Shown here: in pieces, positions 41,909-51,440 of the stretch | Layout: every line of letters starts with the position of its first letter | How positions within the stretch are numbered: the first letter of the stretch is position 1 | NCBI RefSeq assembly: GCF_000828655.1 | Contig: NZ_AP014509.1 | Location: 558,001-622,000 of the forward strand | Direction: 5' to 3' | DNA: 64,000 bases | DNA from: Thermotoga caldifontis AZM44c09 | GTDB taxonomy: Bacteria; Thermotogota; Thermotogae; Thermotogales; DSM-5069 | Program-made: the position numbers and the translations under genes | The notes under the pieces: model-generated | Told to the model about the DNA's origin: nothing | What the model saw: the letters and a program-made list of their open reading frames with translations, nothing else | Databases searched by the model: none

Positions 41909-43684
41909 ATGAGCGACAGGGAATTCGTTGTGGGTATCGACCTGGGTACCACGAACTCTGTGATAGCCTGGATGAAACCAGACGGTTCCATAGAAGTCAT
42001 ACCAAACGCTGAAGGTAGCAGGTTGACACCCTCCATAGTCGCGTTCACAAAAACGGGTGAAATACTCGTCGGAGAACCTGCAAAGAGGCAGATGATCCTC
42101 AACGCCGAGAGGACCATCAAATCCATCAAGCGCAAGATGGGTTCGGACTACAAAGTCAGAATAGACGACAAAGAATACACACCTCAACAGATCAGCGCGT
42201 TCATCCTGATGAAGATGAAGAAGGACGCAGAACAGTACCTCGGTGGCAGGATCAGGAAAGCGGTCATCACCTGTCCTGCGTACTTCAACGATGCCCAGAG
42301 ACAGGCAACCAAAGAAGCTGGCCAGATAGCTGGCTTCGAGGTGTTGAGGATCATCAACGAGCCCACTGCTGCCGCACTCGCGTACGGACTCGACAAGAAA
42401 AAGGAGCAGAAAGTGCTGGTGTACGACCTCGGTGGTGGAACGTTCGACGTTTCGATCCTCGAGATCAGCGAAGGCGTTATACAGGTCATAGCCACGAGTG
42501 GTAACAACCACCTCGGTGGAGACGATTTCGACCAGAGGATCATCGACTGGCTCGCTGAAGAATTCAAGAAACAGCACGGCATAGACCTGAGAGAGGACAA
42601 GCAAGCGCTGCAGAGGCTCAGGGATGCAGCGGAAAAAGCGAAGATCGAGCTATCGACGAAGCTCGAGACCGACATCAGTCTGCCGTACATCGCGGCAACG
42701 AGTTCCGGACCGTTGCATCTGGAAGCCAAACTGACCAGATCGCTGTACGAATCTTTGGTGAAGGATCTCGTCGAGATGACGAGGGGTCCAATCGAAAGGG
42801 CCCTGAGCGATGCGAAACTCTCACCGAGAGACATAGACGAGATCATACTCGTCGGTGGAATGACCAGGACCCCGATGGTTCAGAGGTTCATCTACGAAAT
42901 CTTTGGAAAAGAACCGAACAAGAGCGTCAACCCGGACGAAGCGGTTGCGATCGGTGCCGCGATACAGGCAGCCATACTCGCAGGCAGCGCCAAGGATAAG
43001 GACATCGTACTGGTGGACGTCACACCGCTCACGCTCGGAATAGAAGTGAAAGGCGGACTCATGGAACCGATCATACCGCGCAACACGACCATACCCGTGA
43101 GAAAGAGCAAGATCTTCACGACAGCTGAAGATTACCAGACGGAGGTCGAGATCAGAGTCTATCAAGGCGAACGTGCGATGGCGAGAGACAACATATTCCT
43201 TGGTAGCTTCAGGCTCGTGGACATACCACCGGCACCGAGGGGAGTGCCGCAGATAGAAGTGACGTTCGACATAGACAGCGACGGAATCGTTCACGTCTCG
43301 GCGAAGGACCTGGCAACCAACAAGGAACAGTCCATGGTCGTGACCGGCAGACACAAACTCAGAGAAGACGAGATCAGAAAGATGATCGAAGAAGCTCAGA
43401 AGTACGAAGAGCAGGACAAAAGAAAACGTGAAGAAGTCGAACTCAAGAACAGAGCAGACGATCTCGCTTACCACGTGAACAAGATGCTGAAAGAACACGG
43501 CGACAAGCTTCCGCAGGATCTGAAGGTCAGACTGGAAAACCTCGTCAGAGACCTTAGGGATGCCATCAACCGTGACGACATAGCCAGAGTCAAGTTGCTC
43601 TTCGACAATCTCCAGCGCGAGAGCATGAAGATAGGCCAGTACCTGTACGAGAGTGTACGCAAACAAGAACCTGGTGCACAATGA
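41909..43684 (+). CDS. dnaK: Molecular chaperone DnaK (Hsp70)
   Basis: A 591-residue chaperone. Actin-like ATPase motifs: [16 protein letters not shown] (phosphate 1), [14 protein letters not shown] (phosphate 2), [15 protein letters not shown] (adenosine). The linker [13 protein letters not shown] leads into the substrate-binding domain from about residue 385, and a helical lid ends the protein. It lacks the long DnaK lid loop of proteobacteria, as usual for Thermotogales. ATG at 41909 has GGGAGGTG upstream. No grpE or dnaJ gene is in this window; the partners must be elsewhere. Confidence 0.96.
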   Translation: MSDREFVVGIDLGTTNSVIAWMKPDGSIEVIPNAEGSRLTPSIVAFTKTGEILVGEPAKRQMILNAERTIKSIKRKMGSDYKVRIDDKEYTPQQISAFILMKMKKDAEQYLGGRIRKAVITCPAYFNDAQRQATKEAGQIAGFEVLRIINEPTAAALAYGLDKKKEQKVLVYDLGGGTFDVSILEISEGVIQVIATSGNNHLGGDDFDQRIIDWLAEEFKKQHGIDLREDKQALQRLRDAAEKAKIELSTKLETDISLPYIAATSSGPLHLEAKLTRSLYESLVKDLVEMTRGPIERALSDAKLSPRDIDEIILVGGMTRTPMVQRFIYEIFGKEPNKSVNPDEAVAIGAAIQAAILAGSAKDKDIVLVDVTPLTLGIEVKGGLMEPIIPRNTTIPVRKSKIFTTAEDYQTEVEIRVYQGERAMARDNIFLGSFRLVDIPPAPRGVPQIEVTFDIDSDGIVHVSAKDLATNKEQSMVVTGRHKLREDEIRKMIEEAQKYEEQDKRKREEVELKNRADDLAYHVNKMLKEHGDKLPQDLKVRLENLVRDLRDAINRDDIARVKLLFDNLQRESMKIGQYLYESVRKQEPGAQ

Positions 43685-43726
43685 AAAATCGAATAAAAAA
43701 CCCGACCCGTGAAAGGAGGGATGTGT

Positions 43727-44173
43727 ATGTTGCTCGAAAGACGCGAAGACTTCTTCAGACCATTCAGAGAACTGCAGAGGGAGATCGACAGACTCTTCGA
43801 AGACTTCTTCACTCCGAGCATCAGAAGGAGGTCTGAAGCCTTCAGCTTCACACCGGACATCGACGTGTACGAGACCGACAAGGAACTAGTCATCGAGGCT
43901 GAAGTTCCAGGAATGGACAAGAAAGACATCACCGTGAAGATCGAGGACAACGTGCTCAGGATCTCCGGTGAGAAGAAGCTCGAGCGCGAGCACAAGGACA
44001 GGAACTACAGAGTCTACGAAAGGTCTTACGGCAAATTCGAAAGGTGCCTTGCCTTGCCCGACTACGTAGACACAGAAAAGATCAAAGCAAAATACGAAAA
44101 CGGAGTTCTCACCATCACGATCCCGAAACGTGAGGAAGTGAAGGCGAAGGTTGTCGACGTGAAGATCGAGTGA
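43727..44173 (+). CDS. Small heat-shock protein, Hsp20 family
   Basis: A 148-residue alpha-crystallin-type holdase. N-terminal Phe/Arg-rich arm (REDFFRPFRELQREIDRLF), then the alpha-crystallin domain (FTPDIDVYETDKELVIEAE, AEVPGMDKKDITVKIE) and the closing motif AKYENGVLTITIPKRE with its I-x-I/V type tail contact. It binds unfolding proteins and hands them to DnaK and Hsp100. The ATG at 43727 has AAAGGAGG 7 bases upstream; an ATG at 43721 abuts that site. It lies 42 bases after dnaK. Confidence 0.93.
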   Translation: MLLERREDFFRPFRELQREIDRLFEDFFTPSIRRRSEAFSFTPDIDVYETDKELVIEAEVPGMDKKDITVKIEDNVLRISGEKKLEREHKDRNYRVYERSYGKFERCLALPDYVDTEKIKAKYENGVLTITIPKREEVKAKVVDVKIE

Positions 44174-44179
44174 AACACA

Positions 44180-44205
44180 GAGGGGCGGGCAACCGCCCCT
44201 CAATT
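44180..44205 (+). terminator. Intercistronic terminator between hsp20 and clp
   Basis: A 9-bp stem (44180-44188 with 44193-44201) with GCAA loop and AATTTT tail. Readthrough would give less Clp than DnaK/Hsp20. Confidence 0.7.
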
Positions 44206-44225
44206 TTCGAAGGAGGTGAAACACG

Positions 44226-46439
44226 ATGATCGATTTCAAAGACTACACAGAGAGCGCACAGAGAGTGCTCGGAGCGGTCCAGGATATACTGAACCGCTAC
44301 GGTCAGAACCAGATGTCCTCTGAACACATACTTCTGGCCATACTCGAGGACGGCGATAACGCCGCTGTCGATATCTTGAGAAAGATAGGTGTTAACATAG
44401 ATGTTCTCAGGGATGAGACGTCTTCCTTCGTGAGTAAGTACGGCATGAGATCGTACAATCCTCACAGCCAAGTTGGGCAGATCTACCTTACACCCGATGC
44501 GAGGCATGTGCTCGAAGAGGCGAAACGCGAAGCCAGAAGGATGGGAGACGAGAAGGTCGGAACCGATCATTTGTTGCTCGGAATGATCCTTTCTCCCGGT
44601 TCGATGACTTACAGGTTGCTGACCCGCTACGGTGTCACTCCGGACAAGGTGTACGAAGCGATAAGGGATCTGAGAACGAGCGGTAAGACCGCAGAGGATG
44701 AAAATGTGGATATTCTCTTCAAGTTCACCGAAGATCTGACACGCATGGCAAAGGATGGGAAGCTTCTGCCGGTGATAGGCAGAGAGAAAGAAATACAGCG
44801 TGTCATTCAGATACTCGGCAGAAAGTTCAAGAACAATCCCGTCCTCATAGGCGATCCAGGCGTCGGTAAGACTGCCATAGTCGAGGGCCTGGCGCAGAAG
44901 ATCGTGAAGGGTGAAGTGCCAGACTTTCTGAAAAACAAGAAAATCCTCAAGCTGGACATGGGAAGGATCATCGCGGGAACGAAGTTCCGCGGCGAGTTCG
45001 AAGAGAGGATGAAGAAACTGATAGACGCTCTCAAGAGAAACGCTTACCAGTACATCCTCTTCATCGACGAGCTTCACACCGTCGTTGGAGCTGGAGCGGC
45101 CGAGGGTGCGGTGGATGCCGCGAACCTGCTCAAACCTGAACTGGCACGCGGAGAGATGCAGGTCATCGGGGCAACCACGATCAACGAATACAGAAAGTAC
45201 ATCGAAAAAGACAAAGCCCTCGCGCGAAGGTTCCAACCCGTGATGGTGCCTGAACCCAGCGTTGAGGAGACCATAGAGATCCTCAAGGGAGTCAGAAAAG
45301 AGTTCGAGAAGCACCACGGGGTGACCATAACAGATGAGGCACTCGTGGCTGCGGCGAAGTTGAGCGCCCGGTACATCACCGACAGATTCCTGCCGGACAA
45401 AGCGATCGACCTCATAGACGAAGCCGCCGCCACGAAGAGGCTCTCAGGCGAGAAAATCGTCGATGAGAACGACATAGCGAAGATCGTTGAGCAGTGGACG
45501 AACATACCGGTTTCGAAGATGCTGGAATCCGAACGTGAGAAGCTCATGCGCCTCGAAGAACTGCTCCATCAAAGGGTGGTCGATCAGGAGGATGCGGTCT
45601 CGACGATCGCCAGGACGATAAGAAAGGCTCGCGCTGGTTTGAAGGATCCGAGAAGACCCGCCGGAGTGTTCCTGTTCTTGGGTCCGACGGGTGTTGGTAA
45701 GACCGAGCTCGCCAAAGCGCTCGCCTGGGTACTGTTCGGAACCGAAGACGCACTGATCAGGATAGACATGAGCGAGTACACGGAGAAACATTCGGTTAGC
45801 AGGTTGATCGGTGCGCCTCCAGGATACGTCGGTTACGAAGAAGGCGGTCAGCTGACTGAAGCGGTGCGCAGGAGGCCTTACAGCGTCATCCTGCTCGATG
45901 AGATAGAAAAGGCGCATCCAGAAGTTTTCAACGTGCTACTGCAGGTCTTCGACGACGGGAGGCTCACCGACGGTAAGGGTAACACCGTGGATTTCAGGAA
46001 CACGATCATAATCATGACGAGCAACATCGCAAGCCAGCAGATACTCGATGCACTCGAAGAGGGCATAACCGACTTGACGCCGCTGGTGGAAGAAGAGATG
46101 AGGAGATACTTCAAACCGGAGTTCATAAACAGGATAGATGCGGCCATAATATTCAAACCGCTCACGTTCGAGCACATGAAGAAGATAGTCGAACTGCAGT
46201 TGAAGAGACTGGAAGAAAGACTCAAAGAACAGAAGAGAAATGTCATTTTCACCGAGGCAGCGAAGGAATACCTAGCGAACAGGGGTTATCTACCCGCCAT
46301 GGGTGCGAGGCCGTTGAGGAGGGTCATAGAGAGCGAGGTGGAAACAGTCCTGGCAGACAAGATCATCTCGGGAGAGTTCAAAGAGGGAGAAACGATCACG
46401 GTCGATGCGGACGAGTTCGGCTTGATCTTCAAAAAGTGA
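44226..46439 (+). CDS. Hsp100 AAA+ unfoldase/disaggregase lacking the M-domain
   Basis: A 737-residue two-ATPase-domain Clp protein. Clp_N repeats about 1-150; NBD1 with [27 protein letters not shown] and [14 protein letters not shown]2 with [29 protein letters not shown] (pore loop), [13 protein letters not shown] and [10 protein letters not shown]. Between NBD1 and NBD2 the sequence passes directly from [16 protein letters not shown] to TNIPVSKML, so neither the long ClpB nor the short ClpC middle domain is present. The ClpP-docking loop (an LIV-G-F/L tripeptide after the NBD2 sensor) is also not visible: [16 protein letters not shown] is ClpB-like. It resembles ClpA in layout and ClpB/ClpC in sequence. 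Ribosome site GGAGGTG. Confidence 0.9.
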   Translation: MIDFKDYTESAQRVLGAVQDILNRYGQNQMSSEHILLAILEDGDNAAVDILRKIGVNIDVLRDETSSFVSKYGMRSYNPHSQVGQIYLTPDARHVLEEAKREARRMGDEKVGTDHLLLGMILSPGSMTYRLLTRYGVTPDKVYEAIRDLRTSGKTAEDENVDILFKFTEDLTRMAKDGKLLPVIGREKEIQRVIQILGRKFKNNPVLIGDPGVGKTAIVEGLAQKIVKGEVPDFLKNKKILKLDMGRIIAGTKFRGEFEERMKKLIDALKRNAYQYILFIDELHTVVGAGAAEGAVDAANLLKPELARGEMQVIGATTINEYRKYIEKDKALARRFQPVMVPEPSVEETIEILKGVRKEFEKHHGVTITDEALVAAAKLSARYITDRFLPDKAIDLIDEAAATKRLSGEKIVDENDIAKIVEQWTNIPVSKMLESEREKLMRLEELLHQRVVDQEDAVSTIARTIRKARAGLKDPRRPAGVFLFLGPTGVGKTELAKALAWVLFGTEDALIRIDMSEYTEKHSVSRLIGAPPGYVGYEEGGQLTEAVRRRPYSVILLDEIEKAHPEVFNVLLQVFDDGRLTDGKGNTVDFRNTIIIMTSNIASQQILDALEEGITDLTPLVEEEMRRYFKPEFINRIDAAIIFKPLTFEHMKKIVELQLKRLEERLKEQKRNVIFTEAAKEYLANRGYLPAMGARPLRRVIESEVETVLADKIISGEFKEGETITVDADEFGLIFKK

Positions 46440-46463
46440 GGGGCTCAGTGCCCCTCATTTTTT
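46438..46463. terminator. Bidirectional terminator
   Basis: A GAGGGGC/GCCCCTC-type stem with T tract follows the clp stop and overlaps the end of the convergent lacI-type gene. Confidence 0.8.
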
Positions 46464-47469
46464 ATCCTATCTGCTTCACCGAAGCTCTCTCGATGAAGTG
46501 AGCCTTCAGGACCGTCCTGCTGGGTTTCGAACCGTTCTGGAGAATGTCCATCATCATCGTTGCCGCGATCAAACCCATCTGTTCTGGTTCCTGCGCAACG
46601 CACGTGATGGGAGGATCGAATATCTCGTTCCAGTACGAATCGTCGAACGAGACGATGGAAATGTCTTCCGGCACCTTCACGTTCAGTTCTTTGATGGCCT
46701 TCATCACACCGAGCATCATGAGATTGTTGGATACGAGCAAGGCTGTCGGGCGATCTCTGAGCTGGAAAAACTTCTTGGCTGCCTGGTACGCACCCTCCTG
46801 GGTGGAACGGCCGTCCAGGATCCATTCTTCTTTCACAAGAATCCCCAATTCGTCGCAGGTTTTGAGCACACCTGAAAGCCTCATTTTGCCCGTGTAAGAC
46901 CGCGATCTGAGGGTGATGATCCCGAGGCTCCTGTGTCCTTTCCCGTACAGATAGCGTACAAGCTCTGCGACTCCTCCCTCGTTGTCCGTTATCACGTAGC
47001 TGGCCTCCAGGCCGGGAATGATCCTGTCGAAAAAGACTAAGGGAATCTGCATGTCCAGAATCTTTTTGTAAGTTGATCTGTTACCTCCAGAGTCGGTGGG
47101 TGCCGAAAGGATGCCGGCAACTCTCTGGCTCAAGAGTGTTCTCAGATTGTCCTCTTCTTTTTCTACGTTTTCATCCGTTGAGCACAGGAGTACGTGGTAT
47201 CCAAGAGGATAGAAGATTCTCTCCATGCCGTGCAGAATTTGCGCGAAGAATGGGTTGGAAATGTCTGGTATCAGGACACCGATGATCTTGGTCTTGCCCT
47301 TCCTGAGACCCACCGCGGCGAGGTCCGGTGAGTAACCTTTCATTTTCGCAAACTCCAGAATTTTTTTGCGCAGTTCCTCGCTGACACCAGGCTTTCCGTT
47401 GATCGCTCTCGATACCGTGGAAACGTTGACCCCAAGTTCCCTCGCGATATCCTTCAGAGTGATCTTCAA
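46462..47469 (-). CDS. LacI family transcriptional regulator
   Basis: A 335-residue regulator. HTH at residues 3-25 (LKDIARELGVNVSTVSRAI), hinge, then a periplasmic-binding-protein fold (IIGVLIPDISNPFFAQIL, VTCVAQEPEQMGLIAA-type end). A sugar or sugar-acid ligand is expected. The start is a TTG at 47469 with GGGGTGA upstream; no ATG fits the frame. A 13-base motif in its leader recurs almost exactly in the promoter of the isomerase/TRAP operon at 51399, which suggests autoregulation and control of that operon. Confidence 0.93.
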   Translation of the reverse strand: MKITLKDIARELGVNVSTVSRAINGKPGVSEELRKKILEFAKMKGYSPDLAAVGLRKGKTKIIGVLIPDISNPFFAQILHGMERIFYPLGYHVLLCSTDENVEKEEDNLRTLLSQRVAGILSAPTDSGGNRSTYKKILDMQIPLVFFDRIIPGLEASYVITDNEGGVAELVRYLYGKGHRSLGIITLRSRSYTGKMRLSGVLKTCDELGILVKEEWILDGRSTQEGAYQAAKKFFQLRDRPTALLVSNNLMMLGVMKAIKELNVKVPEDISIVSFDDSYWNEIFDPPITCVAQEPEQMGLIAATMMMDILQNGSKPSRTVLKAHFIERASVKQIG

Positions 47470-47481
47470 GCTCCTTCACCC

Positions 47482-47494
47482 CATACGTTTGCGT
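47482..47494 (-). promoter_or_regulatory. Operator-like motif in the lacI leader
   Basis: On the minus strand it reads ACGCAAACGTATG, 12 of 13 bases identical to 51399-51411. It contains ACG-N4-CGT with the central CG common in LacI-family operators and lies between an AT-rich -10-like region and the TTG start. Confidence 0.5.
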
Positions 47495-47629
47495 TCAGAA
47501 TAATTCTACATCAAGTTACGTGAAAGCCCCAACCTTCCTCAGGCAAAAGCAATGCAAACGCCGGCTGATTGAGTCAAGGTTCGACCCGAAACAGGTGGTT
47601 GGATTCTCAGTTTGAAAAGAGTGGAGCGA

Positions 47630-48550
47630 TTATTGTTCTCTGTGAGCGGAAAGCATGAGATTTGCTATCGTTATCAACAACTCTTTCCAGGAATGTACTG
47701 GATATCTGCGTCCGCCAAAGGTGTATGCAACGATCGATTTGCCAGTGTAGGTTTCTGAAGATGCGCGAGAAATTTGTTTCGATGGTGGTTGCTTCTGCGG
47801 TGATGCTCCAACGGTGGAAAATGCTCTCTCTTTCTGATAAACCTGCATCAGAAATTGCTTTGTCGTTTCGATGTCTGGTTTGTAACCGCACATCTTTTCC
47901 ACAGTGTCAGCCAGTAGATCAACCAAGAGTTCATCTGGTTCCGTGATCATCTTTTCCCACGCCCTGGGTAGTGTCCTTTCAATCAGCTGTTGCCTTTCTT
48001 TGCTCTTGTATATTCTCTCGGCGTATTCTACCGCCTTACCAGATATCACACTATCCTTTGATGGAAATGTCTCGAACTTCTCCGCGATGTCCTTGCTCTC
48101 TTGATCGGATATCTCAATGGTGTAAAATTTCCTTTGTTCCCAGCTTCCTTCACGAAGAGGCAGATAGAACCACCAGCTGATACCGTTCGTTAAGACCGCC
48201 AATTTGACGACTTCTTGAAACGAGTAATTCAGGAGTTGTTCCTGATGTTTCTCCAAATCCTCACCGATCTTTTTCACCTCGAGAAACACTTTGATTTTAC
48301 CGTTGTGCTTAAGGGCAAAATCTACTTTCTTGCTTCCAACGGAATACTCTGGGTGAACCTCATCTACGTTGAACGGATCCCAGCCCAGCACTTTTAAAAC
48401 CCTGAGAACCACAGCTTGCTTGGTGACCGCTTCGTCAAAAGTGTGAAGCTGCTTATTCCTCTTAAGGTCATCCACCAACCTGAGCAACTCTTCATTCACT
48501 CGCCGATGTGCAAATAATAGACGAATCGTTCGATGAACTCGCTCAAACAT
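47630..48550 (-). CDS. HsdR-N-like PD-(D/E)XK nuclease-domain protein, C-terminus probably truncated
   Basis: A 306-residue protein. After a helical start (RRVNEELLRLVDDLKRNKQL) comes VLGWDPFNVDEVHPEYSVGSKKVDFAL ... KVFLEVKKIG (given in short: D-x-A-L and E-V-K, the PD-(D/E)XK nuclease core) of the type I restriction R-subunit N-terminal family. Stand-alone members of this family usually go on past the final FGGRRYPVHSWKELL motif; here the protein stops 20 residues later. No hsdM or hsdS gene is near. Codon use is more AT-rich than its neighbours. Possibly a decayed, horizontally acquired gene; a functional single-subunit nuclease cannot be excluded. Confidence 0.7.
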   Translation of the reverse strand: MFERVHRTIRLLFAHRRVNEELLRLVDDLKRNKQLHTFDEAVTKQAVVLRVLKVLGWDPFNVDEVHPEYSVGSKKVDFALKHNGKIKVFLEVKKIGEDLEKHQEQLLNYSFQEVVKLAVLTNGISWWFYLPLREGSWEQRKFYTIEISDQESKDIAEKFETFPSKDSVISGKAVEYAERIYKSKERQQLIERTLPRAWEKMITEPDELLVDLLADTVEKMCGYKPDIETTKQFLMQVYQKERAFSTVGASPQKQPPSKQISRASSETYTGKSIVAYTFGGRRYPVHSWKELLITIANLMLSAHREQ

Positions 48551-49241
48551 CGACTTCAAACGTGGTCACATGCAGAGTGAAAGTTGTGCGATTTGCACAC
48601 ATGTGAACAATGTGATCGCAGTTGATGGAAAAACTTCAGTGTTCGACTCTCAAGGAAACGTTGTTAATGAATGTGCATCACACATTGTTTTGGATACCGT
48701 TGCGAGAGATACGTGCGGCAGTTTCTTGAATTGAGAAGGCATTAAACAATCTCTTCCTTGTTCGTAAGACACCGAGAAGTTCGCACGGTCGTCTTCGCCA
48801 CTTTTGGAATACGAGCTGTGATCGTCCTGCCATTGGAGTCAACTTTCCTTCGAAAAGCATCTTCACTTTCAACCGGCAAACCTGAACTTTCAAACGCTGA
48901 ACGCACTTCAGATTCCTCGTTTTGTCGTAGTGTGACCAGCTTTGCTGTTTCTTTCAATCCAAAGGTCTGCAACGGAGAAGAACCACAGCGAAAAAGCGTG
49001 TGAGTGCCGCTGCTTGTTTCAATTTTTACCATACGTTAATTAGAGATTTTATTAGAGAAACTGCGAAAACGCGAGCCAGAATAAGATTTTAACAGTTAGA
49101 CCCGGTCCATCAACGTGTTCCAAGCTAATTGACGCTCCAAGCGGTTTCTTCGGAGATGAATTTAATTGTTAAGTTCACTATAATAAAATTGCTTGAAGGA
49201 ACGAATACTGTATTTTCACCGAGTGACAGGGGGGGATGTTT
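48551..49241. other. About 690 bases without a convincing gene
   Basis: This stretch is visibly richer in A and T than the rest and lacks ribosome sites before its short frames. A 54-codon plus-strand frame (48570-48734) and a 96-codon minus-strand frame (48742-49032) exist but resemble nothing I know. With the truncated nuclease next to it, the region looks like remains of transferred DNA. The end holds the promoter of the next gene (TATAAT at 49179-49184). Confidence 0.55.
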
Positions 49242-51194
49242 GTGAGAAGGTTGTTTGTCGTCCTGCTCGTTCTGGTAGCAGTGGTGACGAGTCTCGCCTG
49301 GACCGCCTATGCAACGCCGCAAGACTACGAAAGGGTTACGGGCAAGAAGATCACTTCCTACAAAGAATCGCCGATGCTCGCTGAGCTCGTCAAGCAGGGA
49401 AAGTTGCCACCCGTTGAGCAAAGGCTTCCTGAAGAACCACTCGTGATCGTACCCGAAGAGGAAATCGGCCAGTTCGGTGGGACCTGGCGAAGGGCATGGA
49501 AGGGCCTGGCAGACAGGTGGGGTTTGTACAGGTTGATCGCAGCCCACTTCGTCTTCTGGGACAAAGAAGGTGGAGAGTTCCTGCCAGGCATAGCCAAGAA
49601 ATGGGACATACTTGAGAACGGCAGGATCTACATTTTCTACCTGAGAAAAGGCATGAAATGGTCTGACGGCCATCCTTTCACGGCAGACGATGTCGTCTTT
49701 TTCGTGGAGAAAATCGTTGGTAACAACGATCTCACTCCTTCCAAGCCGGCGTGGTACAGAATCGGTGGACAAACTGTGAAGGTCTCCAAGATCGACGATT
49801 ACACGGTGAAATTCGAGTTCGCTCAGCCGTATCCGTTGTTCATGATGGAACTGGCCAGAGGTACTTTCTGCGCTCCGAAACATTACCTGTCGAAGTTCCA
49901 TCCGGATTTCACACCCATGGAAGAGATACAGAAGATGATGGTTCCAGGCACACACAACACGTGGGTTGATCTCTTCAACGATAAGAACGACTTTCTCAAG
50001 AATCCCGAGCTTCCAACCATCTTGACGTGGAAACCTGTGAACGATCCTTCCGGACAGTTCTTCGTACTGGAGAGAAATCCTTACTTCTGGGCAGTGGATG
50101 TGGAAGGAAATCAGCTTCCTTACATCGATTACATCAGGAACGAGTACATAACCGACAACGAGGTGATCCTGCTCAAAGCGATTGCCGGAGAATTGGATTT
50201 CCAGTGGAGACACATAGGCTTGCTCGGAGCAGGTTTGGCGAACTATCCGTTGTTGAAGGAAAACGAAAAGAAAGGCGATTACAGGGTCCTGCTCTGGTCG
50301 AACGCGAACGGATCGGTGAGTCAGCTCATGTTGAACGTTTCGGATCCACAGGATCCTGAACTCGGTAAAATCTTCAACGATGTCAGATTCAGAAGGGCTC
50401 TTTCGCTTGGTATCAACAGGGAAGAGATCAACGAGATTTTCTACAACGGCCTTGCTGAGCCAAGGCAAGCGTCGTTCGTCAGCGGTTCGGCTTACTTCGA
50501 TCCGGAATGGGAAAGAGCGTACGCAGAGTACGATCCAGACAGAGCAAACAAGTTGCTCGATGAGATGGGATTGAAATGGGATTCCAAGCACGAGTACCGG
50601 TTGCTACCAGATGGCAGGCCGCTCAGGTTCACGATACAGGTCGTTGGACAACCACACGTCGACATCTGGACGATGGTGAAGGAGCAATGGAAAAAGATAG
50701 GCGTTTGGGTTGAAATCGAAAACCTCGAACGCTCCCTGTACGAAAGCAGACTGAGTGCGCACTACTTCGATGCACAGGTCTGGTTGCTCGACAGAGCAGC
50801 TCAACCACTCGCCGATCCGATGATGATCATCCCGGGTGGGTCTCAGTATGCCACGTCCTGGTACGTGGGCTGGATGGATTGGATCAACGCCTACTTGAAA
50901 GGTGAAACGCCTCCGGAAAACGCCAAGGAACCACCTGCCGAGGTGAAGAGGTTGATCGAGGTTTGGGAACAGATCAAGACCTGCACGGATCCACAGAGGA
51001 TCAAAGAGCTCATGAAAGAGGTCACGAGGATACACAGAGAGAATCTTTGGATGATAGGAACTGTTGGAGAAGATCCATCTCCACTCGTCGTGAAGAACAA
51101 TTTCAGGAACGTCCCAGAAAAGCTCGTTGCAGAAACTCCTTTCTTCACACCGCTCAACGCCATGCCGATGCAGTTCTTCATCAAGCAGAAGTGA
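49242..51194 (+). CDS. Family-5 ABC transporter solute-binding protein (peptide/oligosaccharide), orphan
   Basis: A 650-residue exported SBP. Signal peptide residues 1-23 (RRLFVVLLVLVAVVTSLAWTAYA; N-charge then hydrophobic core). SBP_bac_5 features: IFYLRKGMKWSDGHPFTADDVVF, VRFRRALSLGINREEINE and ANKLLDEMG. In Thermotogales this family binds peptides or, often, oligosaccharides. No permease or ATPase gene adjoins, and a strong terminator follows, so it works with a transporter encoded elsewhere. GTG at 49242 has GGGGGG 6 bases upstream; the ATG at 49236 abuts that site. Confidence 0.9.
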   Translation: MRRLFVVLLVLVAVVTSLAWTAYATPQDYERVTGKKITSYKESPMLAELVKQGKLPPVEQRLPEEPLVIVPEEEIGQFGGTWRRAWKGLADRWGLYRLIAAHFVFWDKEGGEFLPGIAKKWDILENGRIYIFYLRKGMKWSDGHPFTADDVVFFVEKIVGNNDLTPSKPAWYRIGGQTVKVSKIDDYTVKFEFAQPYPLFMMELARGTFCAPKHYLSKFHPDFTPMEEIQKMMVPGTHNTWVDLFNDKNDFLKNPELPTILTWKPVNDPSGQFFVLERNPYFWAVDVEGNQLPYIDYIRNEYITDNEVILLKAIAGELDFQWRHIGLLGAGLANYPLLKENEKKGDYRVLLWSNANGSVSQLMLNVSDPQDPELGKIFNDVRFRRALSLGINREEINEIFYNGLAEPRQASFVSGSAYFDPEWERAYAEYDPDRANKLLDEMGLKWDSKHEYRLLPDGRPLRFTIQVVGQPHVDIWTMVKEQWKKIGVWVEIENLERSLYESRLSAHYFDAQVWLLDRAAQPLADPMMIIPGGSQYATSWYVGWMDWINAYLKGETPPENAKEPPAEVKRLIEVWEQIKTCTDPQRIKELMKEVTRIHRENLWMIGTVGEDPSPLVVKNNFRNVPEKLVAETPFFTPLNAMPMQFFIKQK

Positions 51195-51210
51195 ACTGAG
51201 AAAGATCGAA

Positions 51211-51234
51211 CCCCGCCTTCGGGCGGGGTTTTTT
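51211..51234 (+). terminator. Intrinsic terminator
   Basis: A 7-bp GC stem (51211-51217 with 51222-51228), TTCG loop and six T ends the orphan SBP transcript. Confidence 0.9.
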
Positions 51235-51357
51235 ATGACGATCCGCAACGTTTTGGGTTAAACCCAATCAGAACGCGTTTTCGTCCCGTTTTGCCGGCAA
51301 GGATTCGATATTTCCACGTTTCTCTTTGTAGCTTTTGATTTTTCATTTTTCCCATGC

Positions 51358-51387
51358 TTGACTTCAAAGTTCGGAAACGACTATACT
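51358..51387 (+). promoter_or_regulatory. Promoter of the isomerase/TRAP/aldolase operon
   Basis: TTGACT (51358-51363) and TATACT (51382-51387) are 18 bases apart. The operator-like repeat lies just downstream, where a bound LacI protein would block transcription. Confidence 0.6.
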
Positions 51388-51398
51388 ATGTTTTGGTC

Positions 51399-51419
51399 AC
51401 GCAAACGAATGCGTTGCGT
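51399..51419. promoter_or_regulatory. Candidate LacI-type operator
   Basis: Inverted repeat ACGCAA-N9-TTGCGT with an inner AACG-N4-CGTT. The first 13 bases match the motif in the leader of the lacI-type gene at 47482-47494 in 12 positions. Confidence 0.5.
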
Positions 51420-51440
51420 TGCATCTAAGGAGGCGTTAAC

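Noticed and set aside
48570-48734. 54-codon plus-strand frame with several Cys residues
   Set aside because: No ribosome site or known family; it lies in the AT-rich decayed stretch and is mentioned only there.
48742-49032. 96-codon minus-strand frame
   Set aside because: No ribosome site and no recognisable domain; coding potential is doubtful.
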